NCBI RefSeq assembly: GCF_014207745.1
Contig: NZ_JACHJB010000001.1
Span: 310,001 to 374,000, forward strand
DNA: 64,000 nt
Direction of reading: 5' to 3'
Source of the DNA: Nonomuraea muscovyensis
GTDB lineage: Bacteria > Actinomycetota > Actinomycetes > Streptosporangiales > Streptosporangiaceae
How positions within the stretch are numbered: position 1 is the first letter of the stretch; each line of letters starts with the position of its first letter. A program made the position numbers and the translations under genes. Below the pieces are notes generated by a model, which saw nothing but the letters and a program-made list of their open reading frames with translations, was not told where the DNA came from and did not search any database. Below are positions 54,982 to 63,538 of the stretch, one piece after another.

Positions 54982-55551
54982 CTACCGGCCGAGGAGTTGC
55001 CGGACATGGCCGTCCAGCGCGTCCTTGTCGAGCGGGCCGGACGCCTTCGTGGTGGAGCCGTCCGGTTTCATGAACACGAACGTCGACTGCTGGCTGACGC
55101 CCAGCTTGGTCCACACCACCCCGTTGGCGTCCGCGAGCTGCACGATGTCCCCGGTGCCGGTCCGCTGGACGAACTCCTTCATCGCCGCCTCGGTGTCCAT
55201 GCCCGCCACTCCGACGAACGCGACCTCGCCGAACGCGGCGACCGCGGCCTTGACGGCGGGCGCCTCGGAACGGCACTTGGGACACCACGGCGCCCAGAAC
55301 CAGAAGACCACCGGCTTACCGGCCAGGCTCGCGCCCTGGAACGGCTCACCGTTCAGTGTCTTGGCGGAGAAGGCCAGCGCGGCCGGCACCGCCGGCGTCG
55401 CCGGCGCAGCTGCCGCTGGGGACGTCACCGTGGCCGACAGCGGCGCGGTGCCGCGCACGGGGTTGGCCGCGTCGTCCCGCCCGGCGCTGCCGCACGCACC
55501 CGTCAGCAAGGCCACCAAGGCCAAGGCAGCCGTCCCTCGCAGTGTGATCAT
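54982..55551 (-). CDS. TlpA-family thiol-disulfide reductase lipoprotein
   Basis: A 189-residue exported thioredoxin-fold protein. Lipobox LLTGACGS anchors it outside the membrane; an Ala/Pro/Thr linker follows, then the thioredoxin domain with FWFWAPWCPKCRSEAP (redox CPKC) and the cis-Pro region QQSTFVFMKPDG. TACGCT six bases before ATG 55551 points to a leaderless start. It and CcdA probably keep secreted or cytochrome c cysteines reduced. The pair is inserted between tyrA and cmk. Confidence 0.9.
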   Translation of the reverse strand: MITLRGTAALALVALLTGACGSAGRDDAANPVRGTAPLSATVTSPAAAAPATPAVPAALAFSAKTLNGEPFQGASLAGKPVVFWFWAPWCPKCRSEAPAVKAAVAAFGEVAFVGVAGMDTEAAMKEFVQRTGTGDIVQLADANGVVWTKLGVSQQSTFVFMKPDGSTTKASGPLDKDALDGHVRQLLGR

Positions 55552-55728
55552 GCGCCCAGCGTAGGAGCATTCGCCCCCGCGATTCCTTACCAGCTCGTGA
55601 CGGCGCCGGCGCGCTGCCGCCGGGTGCCCGCGCGCGTGGAGGAGCGCCTGACGAGCCTGGAGGCGTCCCAGGCCGCCTGCCGCCACGACCGCCCCTGAGG
55701 CCGGGCGCCTCCGTGTGTGTACGGGCGG

Positions 55729-56862
55729 TCAGGGGACCTGCCAGCCCCGTTCGTGGAGCGCCCGCGTCAGGACCGGCGCGGCCTCGGGCTGCACGGCCAC
55801 CTCGGCGACGCCCAGCGGCAGGCCGGGTGCGTGCTCCAGCCGCACGTCCTCGACGTTGACCCCGACCTCGTCGCACACCTGGAACAGCTTGGCGAGCTGG
55901 CCGGGACGGTCACCGATGATCACCTGGACGACCACGTAGGCGGGCGCCGGGCCGCCGTGCTTGCCCGGGATGCGGCCGTGACCGGCGACGCCGCGTTTGA
56001 GCAGCTGGGTGATGTCCTGACGCGCGGTGCCGTCGCCCCCGGCCATGGCCCGCAGCGCGGACGCCGCCTCGGCCAGGTCGCGCGAGACCGCCTCCAGCAC
56101 CTCGGCGACCGGGGCGGCGTTGCCGGACAGGATGCCCAGCCACAGGCCGGGGTCGCTGCCGGCGATCCTGGTGACGTCCCTGACGCCCTGACCGGCCAGG
56201 CCGAGGGCGACGTCGGGCGCGTCGGCCAGCCGGGCGGCCACGGCGGAGGCCGCCACGTGCGGGGCGTGGGAGACGACGGCCACGGCCCGGTCATGCTCGG
56301 CGGCGTCCACCTCGACGGGGTTGGCCCCGCACAGCTCGACGAGCCGCAGGACAGTGGCCCTGGCCTCGGGCGAGCTCTCCTTGGTGGGGCACAATGCCCA
56401 CGGCCGGCCCAGGAACAGCTCGGCCCGCGCCGCCCCGGGCCCGGAGCGCTCGCGTCCGGCCAGCGGATGGGAGGCGACGTAGGTGGTCAGGTCGCAGCCG
56501 AGCCGCGCTGCCTGCTCGATGGGCTCAGCCTTCACGCTGGCCACGTCGGTGTAGCAGGCTGCGGCGTCCTGCCGCTGCAGGTCGAGCAGTTCGGTGGCGA
56601 CGTGCCCGGGCGGCACCGCGATCACCGCCAGGTCGGCCCGCTCGCCGGGCACCTCCTCCCGCTGCACCGTGCCGGACTCCGCCGTGCCCTGCCGTGCGGG
56701 CCGCCACTCCTCGCCCGCGCCGAGCTCCCGCGCCAGCCGTACGGCACCCTGGTCGCGGTCGGTGAGCAGCACGCGCACCCCTTGGCGGCGCAGCGCGAGC
56801 GCCAGGGAGGTGCCGATGAGACCGGTGCCGACGACCAGCACGGTGCGGAGTTCGGAGGCCAT
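55729..56862 (-). CDS. tyrA: Prephenate dehydrogenase with ACT domain
   Basis: A 377-residue enzyme making 4-hydroxyphenylpyruvate in tyrosine synthesis. NAD motif VVGTGLIGTSLALAL, catalytic His in VASHPLAGRERSGPGAA, and a helical dimer domain with HDRAVAVVSHAPHVAA. The last 75 residues (AYVVVQVIIGDRPGQLAKLF) form an ACT domain, the likely site of tyrosine feedback. It lies downstream of aroH on the same strand, so chorismate mutase and the next step are co-expressed. Confidence 0.95.
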   Translation of the reverse strand: MASELRTVLVVGTGLIGTSLALALRRQGVRVLLTDRDQGAVRLARELGAGEEWRPARQGTAESGTVQREEVPGERADLAVIAVPPGHVATELLDLQRQDAAACYTDVASVKAEPIEQAARLGCDLTTYVASHPLAGRERSGPGAARAELFLGRPWALCPTKESSPEARATVLRLVELCGANPVEVDAAEHDRAVAVVSHAPHVAASAVAARLADAPDVALGLAGQGVRDVTRIAGSDPGLWLGILSGNAAPVAEVLEAVSRDLAEAASALRAMAGGDGTARQDITQLLKRGVAGHGRIPGKHGGPAPAYVVVQVIIGDRPGQLAKLFQVCDEVGVNVEDVRLEHAPGLPLGVAEVAVQPEAAPVLTRALHERGWQVP

Positions 56863-56928
56863 GTCGGAGTCCTATGGATGCGGAGGTTGTCGTGGACCCG
56901 CGCCGTTACGCGCGGCTCACTGGGCGAT

Positions 56929-57288
56929 TCACTGGGCGATGTCCTGGCGCAGGGCCACGGCGCCGCGCAGGTAGACGTGCTGGATGTCCGCACGTGGCCG
57001 GTCGGTCTCCACGTGCGCCATCAGCCGCACCACCCGGGGCAGCGCGCCCGGCACGTCGATCTCCGAGCAGCAGATCAGCGGCACCTCGTGGAAGCCCAGC
57101 TTGCGCGCGGCCAGCGCCGGGAACTCGGCCGTCAGGTCGGGTGTGGCGGTGAACAGCACGCTGATCACGTCGTCGGTGGTCAGCTGGTTGCGCTCCATCA
57201 GTGTGGAGACGAGCTCGGTCGTCGCCTCGATGATCGCGTCGCGGTCGTCGGCGTCCACCTGGATCGCCCCGCGGATCGCCCGCACCAT
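56929..57288 (-). CDS. aroH: Chorismate mutase, AroH type
   Basis: A 119-residue trimeric AroH-fold mutase turning chorismate into prephenate. MVRAIRGAIQVDADD, ATTELVSTLMERN, ISVLFTATPDLTAEFPALAAR and VPLICCSEIDVPGALPRVVRLM reproduce the B. subtilis AroH pattern, including the active-site Arg in the first motif and CSEIDV. It precedes tyrA by 66 bases. Confidence 0.96.
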   Translation of the reverse strand: MVRAIRGAIQVDADDRDAIIEATTELVSTLMERNQLTTDDVISVLFTATPDLTAEFPALAARKLGFHEVPLICCSEIDVPGALPRVVRLMAHVETDRPRADIQHVYLRGAVALRQDIAQ

Positions 57289-57314
57289 GTGCTTTCGTCC
57301 CCTCTATAAGCCCG

Positions 57315-57344
57315 GGAGCCCGTGCGGACCTCCGCACGGGCTCC
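57315..57344 (-). terminator. 14-bp hairpin between the pseudouridine synthase gene and aroH
   Basis: GGAGCCCGTGCGGA / TCCGCACGGGCTCC with a 2-base CC loop, 15 bases after the synthase stop on the minus strand. It ends the parA-scpA-scpB-synthase unit, so aroH-tyrA must have its own promoter or depend on read-through. Confidence 0.9.
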
Positions 57345-57359
57345 TGCGTTCTGGCCAGA

Positions 57360-59273
57360 TTACAGCTTGACGGCGGCGTAGAGTTCGCCGACCTCCTTCA
57401 GGCTCAGCGCCCGGACCGTGCCCGGCTTGGTCCGGCCCAGCTTGACCGGCCCGAACTCGATCCGCGCCAGGTCGATGACCCGGTGGCCGGCCTCTTCGAG
57501 CATCCGCCGGACGACGTGCTTGCGGCCCTCGTGCAGCACGACCTCCACGAGCGCCTGCTGGCCGTGCTCCTGGACGATCTGGAAGGAGTCGGCCCTCGCC
57601 AGGCCGTCCTCCAGCTCGATGCCCTGCCTGAGCCTGCGGCCGAGGTCACGCGGGATCGGGCCGGGCACCTTGGCCCAGTACTTCTTCTGCACCCCGTAGC
57701 TGGGGTGGGTCAGCCGGTTGGCCAGCTCGCCGTCGTTGGTGAGCAGCAGCAGGCCCTCGGTCTCGGTGTCGAGCCTGCCCACGTGGAACAGCCTGGGCGC
57801 CAGCTCCTGGACGTAGTCGGCCAGGCAGGGGCGGCCCTGCGGGTCGTCCATGGTGGACACGACGCCGATGGGCTTGTTCAGCGCGTAGTAGACCAGGTCG
57901 GGGGCCGTGGGGATGCGCTTGCCGTCGACGTGGATGATCTGCTTGGCCGGGTCCACCTTCGCGCCGAACCTGCGCACCACCTGCCCGTTCACGGTGACGC
58001 GGCCGTCGCCGATCATCTCCTCGCAGGCGCGGCGGCTGGCCACGCCCGCCTGGGCGAGCACCTTCTGCAGACGCACGCCGTCGGGCACCTCGGTGGTGTC
58101 GCGCTCGTCGGTGTAGCCCTCGGGGTAGAGGTCGCGGTCGCGCATCGGCTGGCGGGCGGTCTTGAACCGGTCGCGCGGCGCGGCCTCCCCGCGTCCGCGG
58201 TCGCCGCCGTAGCCGTCGCGCCGCGGGCCACCGCCGTACGTGGGCCGGCCGCCGATCGTCTGCACGTCGTCGCGCCTGGGGGTACGGCCGGTGCCGGGGG
58301 TACGGCCACCGGTGCGGGGAGCACGGCCGCCCTCGTCACGGCTCGGGCGCCCGTCGTCACGGCGGGAACCGCGTGAGTCGGCGCGGAACCCGCCCGCGTC
58401 ACGGCGCGAGCCACGCTCGTCGGAGCGGAAGCCACCCTCGTCACGGCGAGGACCACGCTCGTCACGGCGGGGACCACGCTCATCGGAGCGGAACCCGCCC
58501 TCGTCACGGCGAGGACCACGCTCGTCCGAACGGAAGCCACCCTCGTCCCTGCGGGCCGGGGAGCGACGGTCGTCCTCGCGGCCGCCGGCGTCGGTCCTGC
58601 CGTAGCGGGCGCGGGCGGGACCCGCGGTGTCCTCGCGGCGGCCGCTGCGGTCGGCGCGGAAGGCGGGACGCTCGGCCCGGAACGTGGGCCGCTCCGCGCG
58701 CCGGTCGCCGCCGTCGCGGTCCTGGTAGCCGCGGTCGTCGCGGCGCTCGTAGCGGGAGCCACCATCGCGCCGCTCGGACCGGAAGCCCTCACGCCCGCCG
58801 GACCGGAACCCACCACGGTCCCCGTCGGAACGGAAACCCGAGCGGTCACCACGACCCTCGGAACGGAAACCCGGGCGGTCGTCGCGACGCTCAGACCGGA
58901 ACCCACCACGGTCCCCGTCGGAACGGAAACCCGAGCGGTCACCACGACCCTCGGAACGGAAACCCGGGCGCTCATCACGACGCTCGGACCGGAAACCCGG
59001 GCGATCGTCGCGCGAGTCGGGCTTGCCGAACCGGGCGCGGGATCCGCTCCGGTCGGCGCGGAACGAGTCGCGGGCGGAACCGTTCTCCCTACCGGAGTCG
59101 CTCCTGCCGTACTCGCCCCTGGAGTCGCGGCCGTGGCCGCGGTCGTCGTCGCGGCGGGAACCGCCGCGGGTGTCGTCCGAGCGGTAGGCGGGACGCCCGC
59201 CACGGCCGCTGGAGCCGCCGGTGCGTCCACGACCGCGTCCATCACCGGACGGGGTGCTGCGCCTGTTGATCAC
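57360..59273 (-). CDS. 23S rRNA pseudouridine synthase (RluB-like) with a 390-residue Arg-rich N-terminal extension
   Basis: A 637-residue protein. Only the last 240 residues are the enzyme: an S4 RNA-binding domain (VRLQKVLAQAGVASRRACEEM) and the RsuA/RluB catalytic domain with the nucleophile Asp in GRLDTETEGLLLLTNDGE. The first ~390 residues are disordered, made of Arg, Gly, Asp, Ser and Phe in repeated blocks such as GFRSEGRGDRSGFRSDGDRG. Actinobacterial homologues have similar tails, but this one is very long. The tail resembles RGG-type RNA-binding or phase-separating regions. It overlaps the scpB stop. Confidence 0.92.
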   Translation of the reverse strand: MINRRSTPSGDGRGRGRTGGSSGRGGRPAYRSDDTRGGSRRDDDRGHGRDSRGEYGRSDSGRENGSARDSFRADRSGSRARFGKPDSRDDRPGFRSERRDERPGFRSEGRGDRSGFRSDGDRGGFRSERRDDRPGFRSEGRGDRSGFRSDGDRGGFRSGGREGFRSERRDGGSRYERRDDRGYQDRDGGDRRAERPTFRAERPAFRADRSGRREDTAGPARARYGRTDAGGREDDRRSPARRDEGGFRSDERGPRRDEGGFRSDERGPRRDERGPRRDEGGFRSDERGSRRDAGGFRADSRGSRRDDGRPSRDEGGRAPRTGGRTPGTGRTPRRDDVQTIGGRPTYGGGPRRDGYGGDRGRGEAAPRDRFKTARQPMRDRDLYPEGYTDERDTTEVPDGVRLQKVLAQAGVASRRACEEMIGDGRVTVNGQVVRRFGAKVDPAKQIIHVDGKRIPTAPDLVYYALNKPIGVVSTMDDPQGRPCLADYVQELAPRLFHVGRLDTETEGLLLLTNDGELANRLTHPSYGVQKKYWAKVPGPIPRDLGRRLRQGIELEDGLARADSFQIVQEHGQQALVEVVLHEGRKHVVRRMLEEAGHRVIDLARIEFGPVKLGRTKPGTVRALSLKEVGELYAAVKL

Positions 59274-60136
59274 TTTGTCGTCTCCTCGAGATTCTCCACG
59301 TCGTCGGGGAGGAAGGGCGCGAGCTCGGGGAGCTCGCCGATGTCCTTCAGTCCCAGACGTTCCAGGAAGTATGAGCTTGTCCGGTAGAGCACTGCCTGGC
59401 TCTCCGGGTCGGTGCCGGCCTCTTCGACCAGCCCCCTCGCGACGAGCGTCCGCATGACGCCGTCGCTGTTGACGCCGCGGACCGCGGCGACGCGGGCGCG
59501 GCTCACCGGCTGACGGTAGGCCACCACCGCGAGGGTTTCGAGCGCGGCTTGGGTCAGCCGCGTCTGCTGGCCGTCACGGACGAACCGTTCGACCAGCGGA
59601 GCGCAGTCGGCACGCGTGTAGTAGCGCCAGCCGCCCGCGACCTCTCTCAGATCGAAACCCCTTCCGGCCGCCGTGTATTCCGCGGCCAGCGCCCGGAGCG
59701 CGGCGGCCACCTCGTGGGTGGGCCGCTCCAGCACCTGCGCCAGCGTCACCTCGGCCACCGGAACGTCCACGACCATGAGGATCGCCTCCAGCGCCGCGCC
59801 GAGGCCCGGCCCGTCGTCCGGCCGCTCCGCCCCCACACCGTCGTCGGGCTCACCCTCATCAGGCTCGACCTGATGACGGTCACCGGCGTCGGGCTGGGCG
59901 TGACTCGGCGTGCCTGCCGCGGACGGCGGCTCAGCAGCGGGGGGCGCGTCCACCGGCGTGGCAGGGGTCTCGTCGGCCACACCCGGGAAGGGCGTCTCCT
60001 CGCGACCCGGGGAGGGCGTCTCCTCGCGGGGCTGCGGCGGGACCACCAGGGAGCCCGGAAGGGTCATCCAGGCGGGCAGCGCCGCGTCGGAGGGCGCGCG
60101 GGGCGGGGGCGGGACGTCGTCGGGACGGTCAGTCAT
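59270..60136 (-). CDS. scpB: Segregation and condensation protein B
   Basis: A 288-residue subunit of the SMC condensin. The two winged-helix domains are in the C-terminal 200 residues (LGAALEAILMVVDVPV, QTRLTQAALETLAVVAYRQPVSRA, VNSDGVMRTLVARGLVEE). The first ~100 residues are a Pro/Glu/Ala-rich extension with short repeats (REETPSPGREETPFPG) not found in classical ScpB. It overlaps scpA by eight bases and the synthase gene by four. Confidence 0.95.
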   Translation of the reverse strand: MTDRPDDVPPPPRAPSDAALPAWMTLPGSLVVPPQPREETPSPGREETPFPGVADETPATPVDAPPAAEPPSAAGTPSHAQPDAGDRHQVEPDEGEPDDGVGAERPDDGPGLGAALEAILMVVDVPVAEVTLAQVLERPTHEVAAALRALAAEYTAAGRGFDLREVAGGWRYYTRADCAPLVERFVRDGQQTRLTQAALETLAVVAYRQPVSRARVAAVRGVNSDGVMRTLVARGLVEEAGTDPESQAVLYRTSSYFLERLGLKDIGELPELAPFLPDDVENLEETTK

Positions 60137-60950
60137 CAGTGGTCTTCTCCGCGCTCTCCTCGTAGTCGTCGCCCACCGCGACGTCCCCGTCGTCGCTCCC
60201 CGTCCAGGTGACGTACAGGTCGCCCAGGGGTTCGACCTGCTCGAACGTGACCGCCGACTCCCGGAAGAGCTCCAGGGCGGCCAGGAACCGGGCGATGACC
60301 TCGAAGGTGCCCTCGCAGTCGGCCACCAGGGCCCGGAAGGTGGCCCTGCGCATGCGCCGCAAGCGCTGGACAAGGATAGCGGCTTGCTCGCGGACGCTGG
60401 CCAGCGGTTGGTAGATGTGGCCGACGCTGACCGTGGGCGGCGCCTTGGGGGTGAAGGCGCGGGCGGCGATCCGCGCGAGCTGCTCCGGCCCGATGCCGAG
60501 GATCAGCTCGGGCAGCAGGTCGGCGAACTGCGGCTCCATCGGCACGGCGCGCGGGAAGCGCAGCGCCTCGTCGGCCATCCGGCCCGCGAAGACCTTCGCG
60601 ACCTCCTTGTACGCCTTGTACTGCAACAGCCGGGCGAACAGCAGGTCACGGGCTTCGAGCAGGGCGAGGTCCTCCTCGTCCTCGACCTCGCCGGACGGCA
60701 GCAGCCGGGCCGCCTTGAGGTCCAGCAACGTGGCCGCGACCAGCAGGAAGTGGCTGGTCTGGTCGAGGTCCCACTCGGGCCCGCGCGAGCGGATGTAGGA
60801 GATGAACTCGTCGGTGACCTTCGACAGGGACACCTCGGTGATGTCCAGCTTGTGCTTGGCAATCAGCCCCAGGAGCAGGTCGAACGGGCCCTCGAAGACG
60901 TCGAGGTGGACTTGGAAACCCGTGGTCTGCTGCTGTGCCTCCGCCGTCAC
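60129..60950 (-). CDS. scpA: Segregation and condensation protein A (kleisin)
   Basis: A 273-residue kleisin linking the SMC heads. N-terminal FQVHLDVFEGPFDLLLGLIAKHKLDITEVSL and the C-terminal winged helix (TFEVIARFLAALELFRESAVTFEQ) are the diagnostic ends. The GTG start at 60950 overlaps the parA stop by four bases. Together with ScpB and an SMC protein encoded elsewhere it organises the chromosome. Confidence 0.96.
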   Translation of the reverse strand: MTAEAQQQTTGFQVHLDVFEGPFDLLLGLIAKHKLDITEVSLSKVTDEFISYIRSRGPEWDLDQTSHFLLVAATLLDLKAARLLPSGEVEDEEDLALLEARDLLFARLLQYKAYKEVAKVFAGRMADEALRFPRAVPMEPQFADLLPELILGIGPEQLARIAARAFTPKAPPTVSVGHIYQPLASVREQAAILVQRLRRMRRATFRALVADCEGTFEVIARFLAALELFRESAVTFEQVEPLGDLYVTWTGSDDGDVAVGDDYEESAEKTTDD

Positions 60951-61888
60951 CTGGCCATTGTGGCAGGCGCGGGCCAGCGGGAGAGCACTTCGCGCGCCAG
61001 CTCGCGGTAGGCGTTGGCGCCGAGCGAGGACGGGTCGAACGTCGTGATCGGCTCACCGGCCACCGTGGCGTCGGGGAAGCGGACCGTGCGGTTGATCACA
61101 GTGTGGAAGACCTTGTCGCCGAACGCCTCGACGACGCGGGCCAGCACCTCGCGGCCGTGCAGGGTGCGCGCGTCGTACATGGTGGCGAGCAGGCCCTCGA
61201 TCTCGAGCTGGTCGTTGAGCCGCTCCTGCACCTTGGAGATGGTGTCCATGAGCAGGGCGACGCCGCGCAGCGCGAAGAACTCGCACTCCAGCGGCACCAT
61301 CACGCCGTGGGCGCAGGTGAGGGCGTTGATCGTGAGCAGGCCGAGGGACGGCTGGCAGTCGATGAGGCAGACGTCGTAGTGCGGCAGCAGCGGCTTGAGC
61401 ACGCGGCCGAGCACCTGCTCGCGGGCCACCTCGGTGACGAGCTGCACCTCGGCGGCGGACAGGTCGATGTTGCTGGGCAGCAGGTCGAGGCCCTCGACAC
61501 CGGTCTCCAGCAGCACGTCCTCGGCGGTGACGCCCCGGTCCATCAGCAGGTTGTAGACCGTGAGGTCGAGCTGCAGCGGGTTGATGCCGAGGCCCACGGA
61601 CAGCGCGCCCTGCGGGTCGAAGTCGACGAGCAGCACCTTCAGGCCGCACTCGACGAGGGCGGCGCCGAGGTTGATGGTGGTGGTGGTCTTGCCCACCCCG
61701 CCCTTCTGGTTGACCATCGCGACCACCCGCGCCGGCCCGTGCTCCCGAGGGGGCACCGGGTCGGGGAACACCGGGCGGGGGCGCCGGGTGGGCCCCAGAT
61801 TCACGCCGGTGGAGGGCGCGTCGGTCTTGGTGTCACCCCAGGGGTTGTCGGGGGTCCCCGGGGTCGAACCGTTGGTCGTCACAGTCAC
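60947..61888 (-). CDS. parA: ParA/Soj-family ATPase
   Basis: A 313-residue deviant-Walker ATPase: NQKGGVGKTTTTINLG (P-loop with the signature lysine), VDFDPQGALSVGLG and IDCQPSLGLLTINAL. The first ~50 residues are a polar extension. No parB or parS follows; this is the second ParA-type gene that actinomycetes carry next to scpAB, distinct from the oriC-linked pair. It heads the scp operon. Confidence 0.93.
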   Translation of the reverse strand: MTVTTNGSTPGTPDNPWGDTKTDAPSTGVNLGPTRRPRPVFPDPVPPREHGPARVVAMVNQKGGVGKTTTTINLGAALVECGLKVLLVDFDPQGALSVGLGINPLQLDLTVYNLLMDRGVTAEDVLLETGVEGLDLLPSNIDLSAAEVQLVTEVAREQVLGRVLKPLLPHYDVCLIDCQPSLGLLTINALTCAHGVMVPLECEFFALRGVALLMDTISKVQERLNDQLEIEGLLATMYDARTLHGREVLARVVEAFGDKVFHTVINRTVRFPDATVAGEPITTFDPSSLGANAYRELAREVLSRWPAPATMAR

Positions 61889-61935
61889 CAGCTCGAACCT
61901 CCCTGACGATCCCGAACCGGACCGTCCGGACGGAC

Positions 61936-61963
61936 ACTATGGCGTCACCACTTAACGCGGCAA
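61936..61963 (-). promoter_or_regulatory. Probable promoter of the parA-scpA-scpB operon
   Basis: On the minus strand TTGCCG (61963-61958), 16 bases, then CATAGT (61941-61936). It lies about 48 bases before the parA start in the otherwise empty 117-bp spacer behind xerD. Confidence 0.55.
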
Positions 61964-62005
61964 GGCGGCACGCCGGGGGCGCCGCACGTCGCAAACGACT
62001 ATAGA

Positions 62006-62911
62006 TCACTGACGGGCGCGGGGATGCGCGGCGGCGTACACCTCGCGGAGCCTGTCGACCGTCACCAGGGTGTAGACCTGGGTCGTCGTCACCGAGGCGT
62101 GGCCGAGCAACTCCTGGACCACCCTGACGTCGGCGCCTCCGTCGAGGAGGTGGGTCGCGAAGGAATGGCGGAGAACGTGCGGGGATATCCCGTCGAGTCC
62201 GGCTCGTTCGGCGGCGGCCTGGAGCACCTCCCAGGCGCCCTGCCGCGTCAGCCGGCCGCCCCGCGCGTTCAGGAACACCGCCGGCGTGCCGCGGCCGTGG
62301 GCCAGCAGGCCGGGCCTGGCCCTGACCAGGTAGGCGTCGAGCGCGGCGCGGGCGTAGCGGCCGAGCGGCACGACGCGGGTCCGCCCGCCCTTGCCGCGCA
62401 GGCGCACCTGGTCGTCCTCCAGGTCGTCCACGGCCAAGCCGACGGCCTCGGAGATGCGGGCGCCGGTGCCGTACAGGACCTCCAGCAGCGCGCGGTTGCG
62501 CAGGGTCAGCGGGGCGCCCTCGGGACCGGAGGCGGCGATGAGCCGTTCGACCTCGTCGACGGCGATCGCCTTGGGCAGCCTGCGGAGCTGGCGCGGCGGC
62601 CGCACCTCGTGGGCGGGGTCGTGGGCGGTGACGCCCTCGCGCAGCGCGAAGCGGTGCAGCCCGCGCACGGCCGAGACCGCCCGCGCGGCCGAGCTGGCCA
62701 CGAGGGCGGGGTGCTCGCCGTCGCCCTCGCGCAGCGCCGCCAGGAAGTCGCGCACGTCGGCCTCGCCCACCTCGCCCAGCGTGGCGCGGCCACGCGAGCG
62801 CAGGTGGTCGAGGTAGCGGCGCAGGTCACGACGGTAGGAGGCCAGCGTGTTGGCGGCCAGCCCCCGCTCCACCGCCAGATGGGCGAGGTAGCTGGACAGC
62901 ACCGGCTCCAC
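62006..62911 (-). CDS. xerD: Tyrosine recombinase XerD
   Basis: A 301-residue site-specific recombinase that resolves chromosome dimers. An N-terminal SAM-like DNA-binding domain ([28 protein letters not shown]) is followed by the catalytic domain with Arg in [43 protein letters not shown] (Tyr nucleophile). It lies in the core position between CTP synthase/NUDIX and parA genes, arguing for XerD and not for a phage integrase. Confidence 0.95.
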   Translation of the reverse strand: MEPVLSSYLAHLAVERGLAANTLASYRRDLRRYLDHLRSRGRATLGEVGEADVRDFLAALREGDGEHPALVASSAARAVSAVRGLHRFALREGVTAHDPAHEVRPPRQLRRLPKAIAVDEVERLIAASGPEGAPLTLRNRALLEVLYGTGARISEAVGLAVDDLEDDQVRLRGKGGRTRVVPLGRYARAALDAYLVRARPGLLAHGRGTPAVFLNARGGRLTRQGAWEVLQAAAERAGLDGISPHVLRHSFATHLLDGGADVRVVQELLGHASVTTTQVYTLVTVDRLREVYAAAHPRARQ

Positions 62912-62926
62912 GAGTGGGTCCTTCCG

Positions 62927-63538
62927 TCACGCCTCTGGGGCGTCGGCGGGGCGCAGCGTGGCGTAGCCCTCGGCCGAGGCCGCGTACGCGGCGAGGATAC
63001 CGGCCACGGCCGGGGAATTGTGGATCATTCCCGCGAGGGCCCGTCGCACGGCGTCGGCCAGCGGCACCCATTCGACCGGCATGCCGATCTCCTCGTGCCG
63101 GTGGACGAAGTCGCGCTCGGCCTCGGGGATCGGCTCCAGGTCGCGGGCGAGGAAGACGCGGATCCGCTCGTTCGTCATGCCGGGCGAGGTGATCAGGTCG
63201 ATGAGCGTGTGCCAGGTGGCGGCGCGGTGACCCGCCTCCTCGGCGAGCTCCCGCGCCGCACCCTCGACCAGCGACTCCCCCTCCACGTCACGCAGGCCGG
63301 CGGGCAGTTCCCACAGCAGCCGGCGGGCAGGGTGACGGTACTGGCGGATCAGCAGGACGCGGTCGCGGTCGTCGAGCGCGACCACCGCGACCGATCCCGG
63401 GTGGACGGCGTAGTCGCGGTCGGCCACCTCGTCGCCGGGCATCCGCACGGTGTCGGTGACCACCTCGATCACGTGGCCCTTGAACCGCTGCTGCGACGCG
63501 ACGACCTCCCACGACTCGGGGACGTCCTCGATCCTCAC
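62927..63538 (-). CDS. NUDIX hydrolase (ADP-ribose pyrophosphatase-like)
   Basis: A 203-residue NUDIX enzyme. The Nudix box is present as [23 protein letters not shown] (G-x5-E-x7-R-E-x2-E-E-x-G). The flanking [20 protein letters not shown] and [19 protein letters not shown] segments are those of ADP-ribose pyrophosphatases. It overlaps the CTP synthase stop by four bases and precedes xerD by 15 bases, so the three genes are one unit. Confidence 0.93.
   Translation of the reverse strand: MRIEDVPESWEVVASQQRFKGHVIEVVTDTVRMPGDEVADRDYAVHPGSVAVVALDDRDRVLLIRQYRHPARRLLWELPAGLRDVEGESLVEGAARELAEEAGHRAATWHTLIDLITSPGMTNERIRVFLARDLEPIPEAERDFVHRHEEIGMPVEWVPLADAVRRALAGMIHNSPAVAGILAAYAASAEGYATLRPADAPEA

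Noticed and set aside
55604..55698. Short plus-strand frame ending VEERLTSLEASQAACRHDRP
   Set aside because: Only about 30 codons, no ribosome site, no recognisable family; it may be chance.
60947..61888. Chromosome origin/parABS locus
   Set aside because: ParA is present but there is no parB, no parS-like palindrome and no dnaA/dnaN; the context is the scpAB block.
62006..62911. Phage or integrative-element integrase
   Set aside because: Sequence and position match core XerD; no tRNA, att repeats or phage genes nearby.
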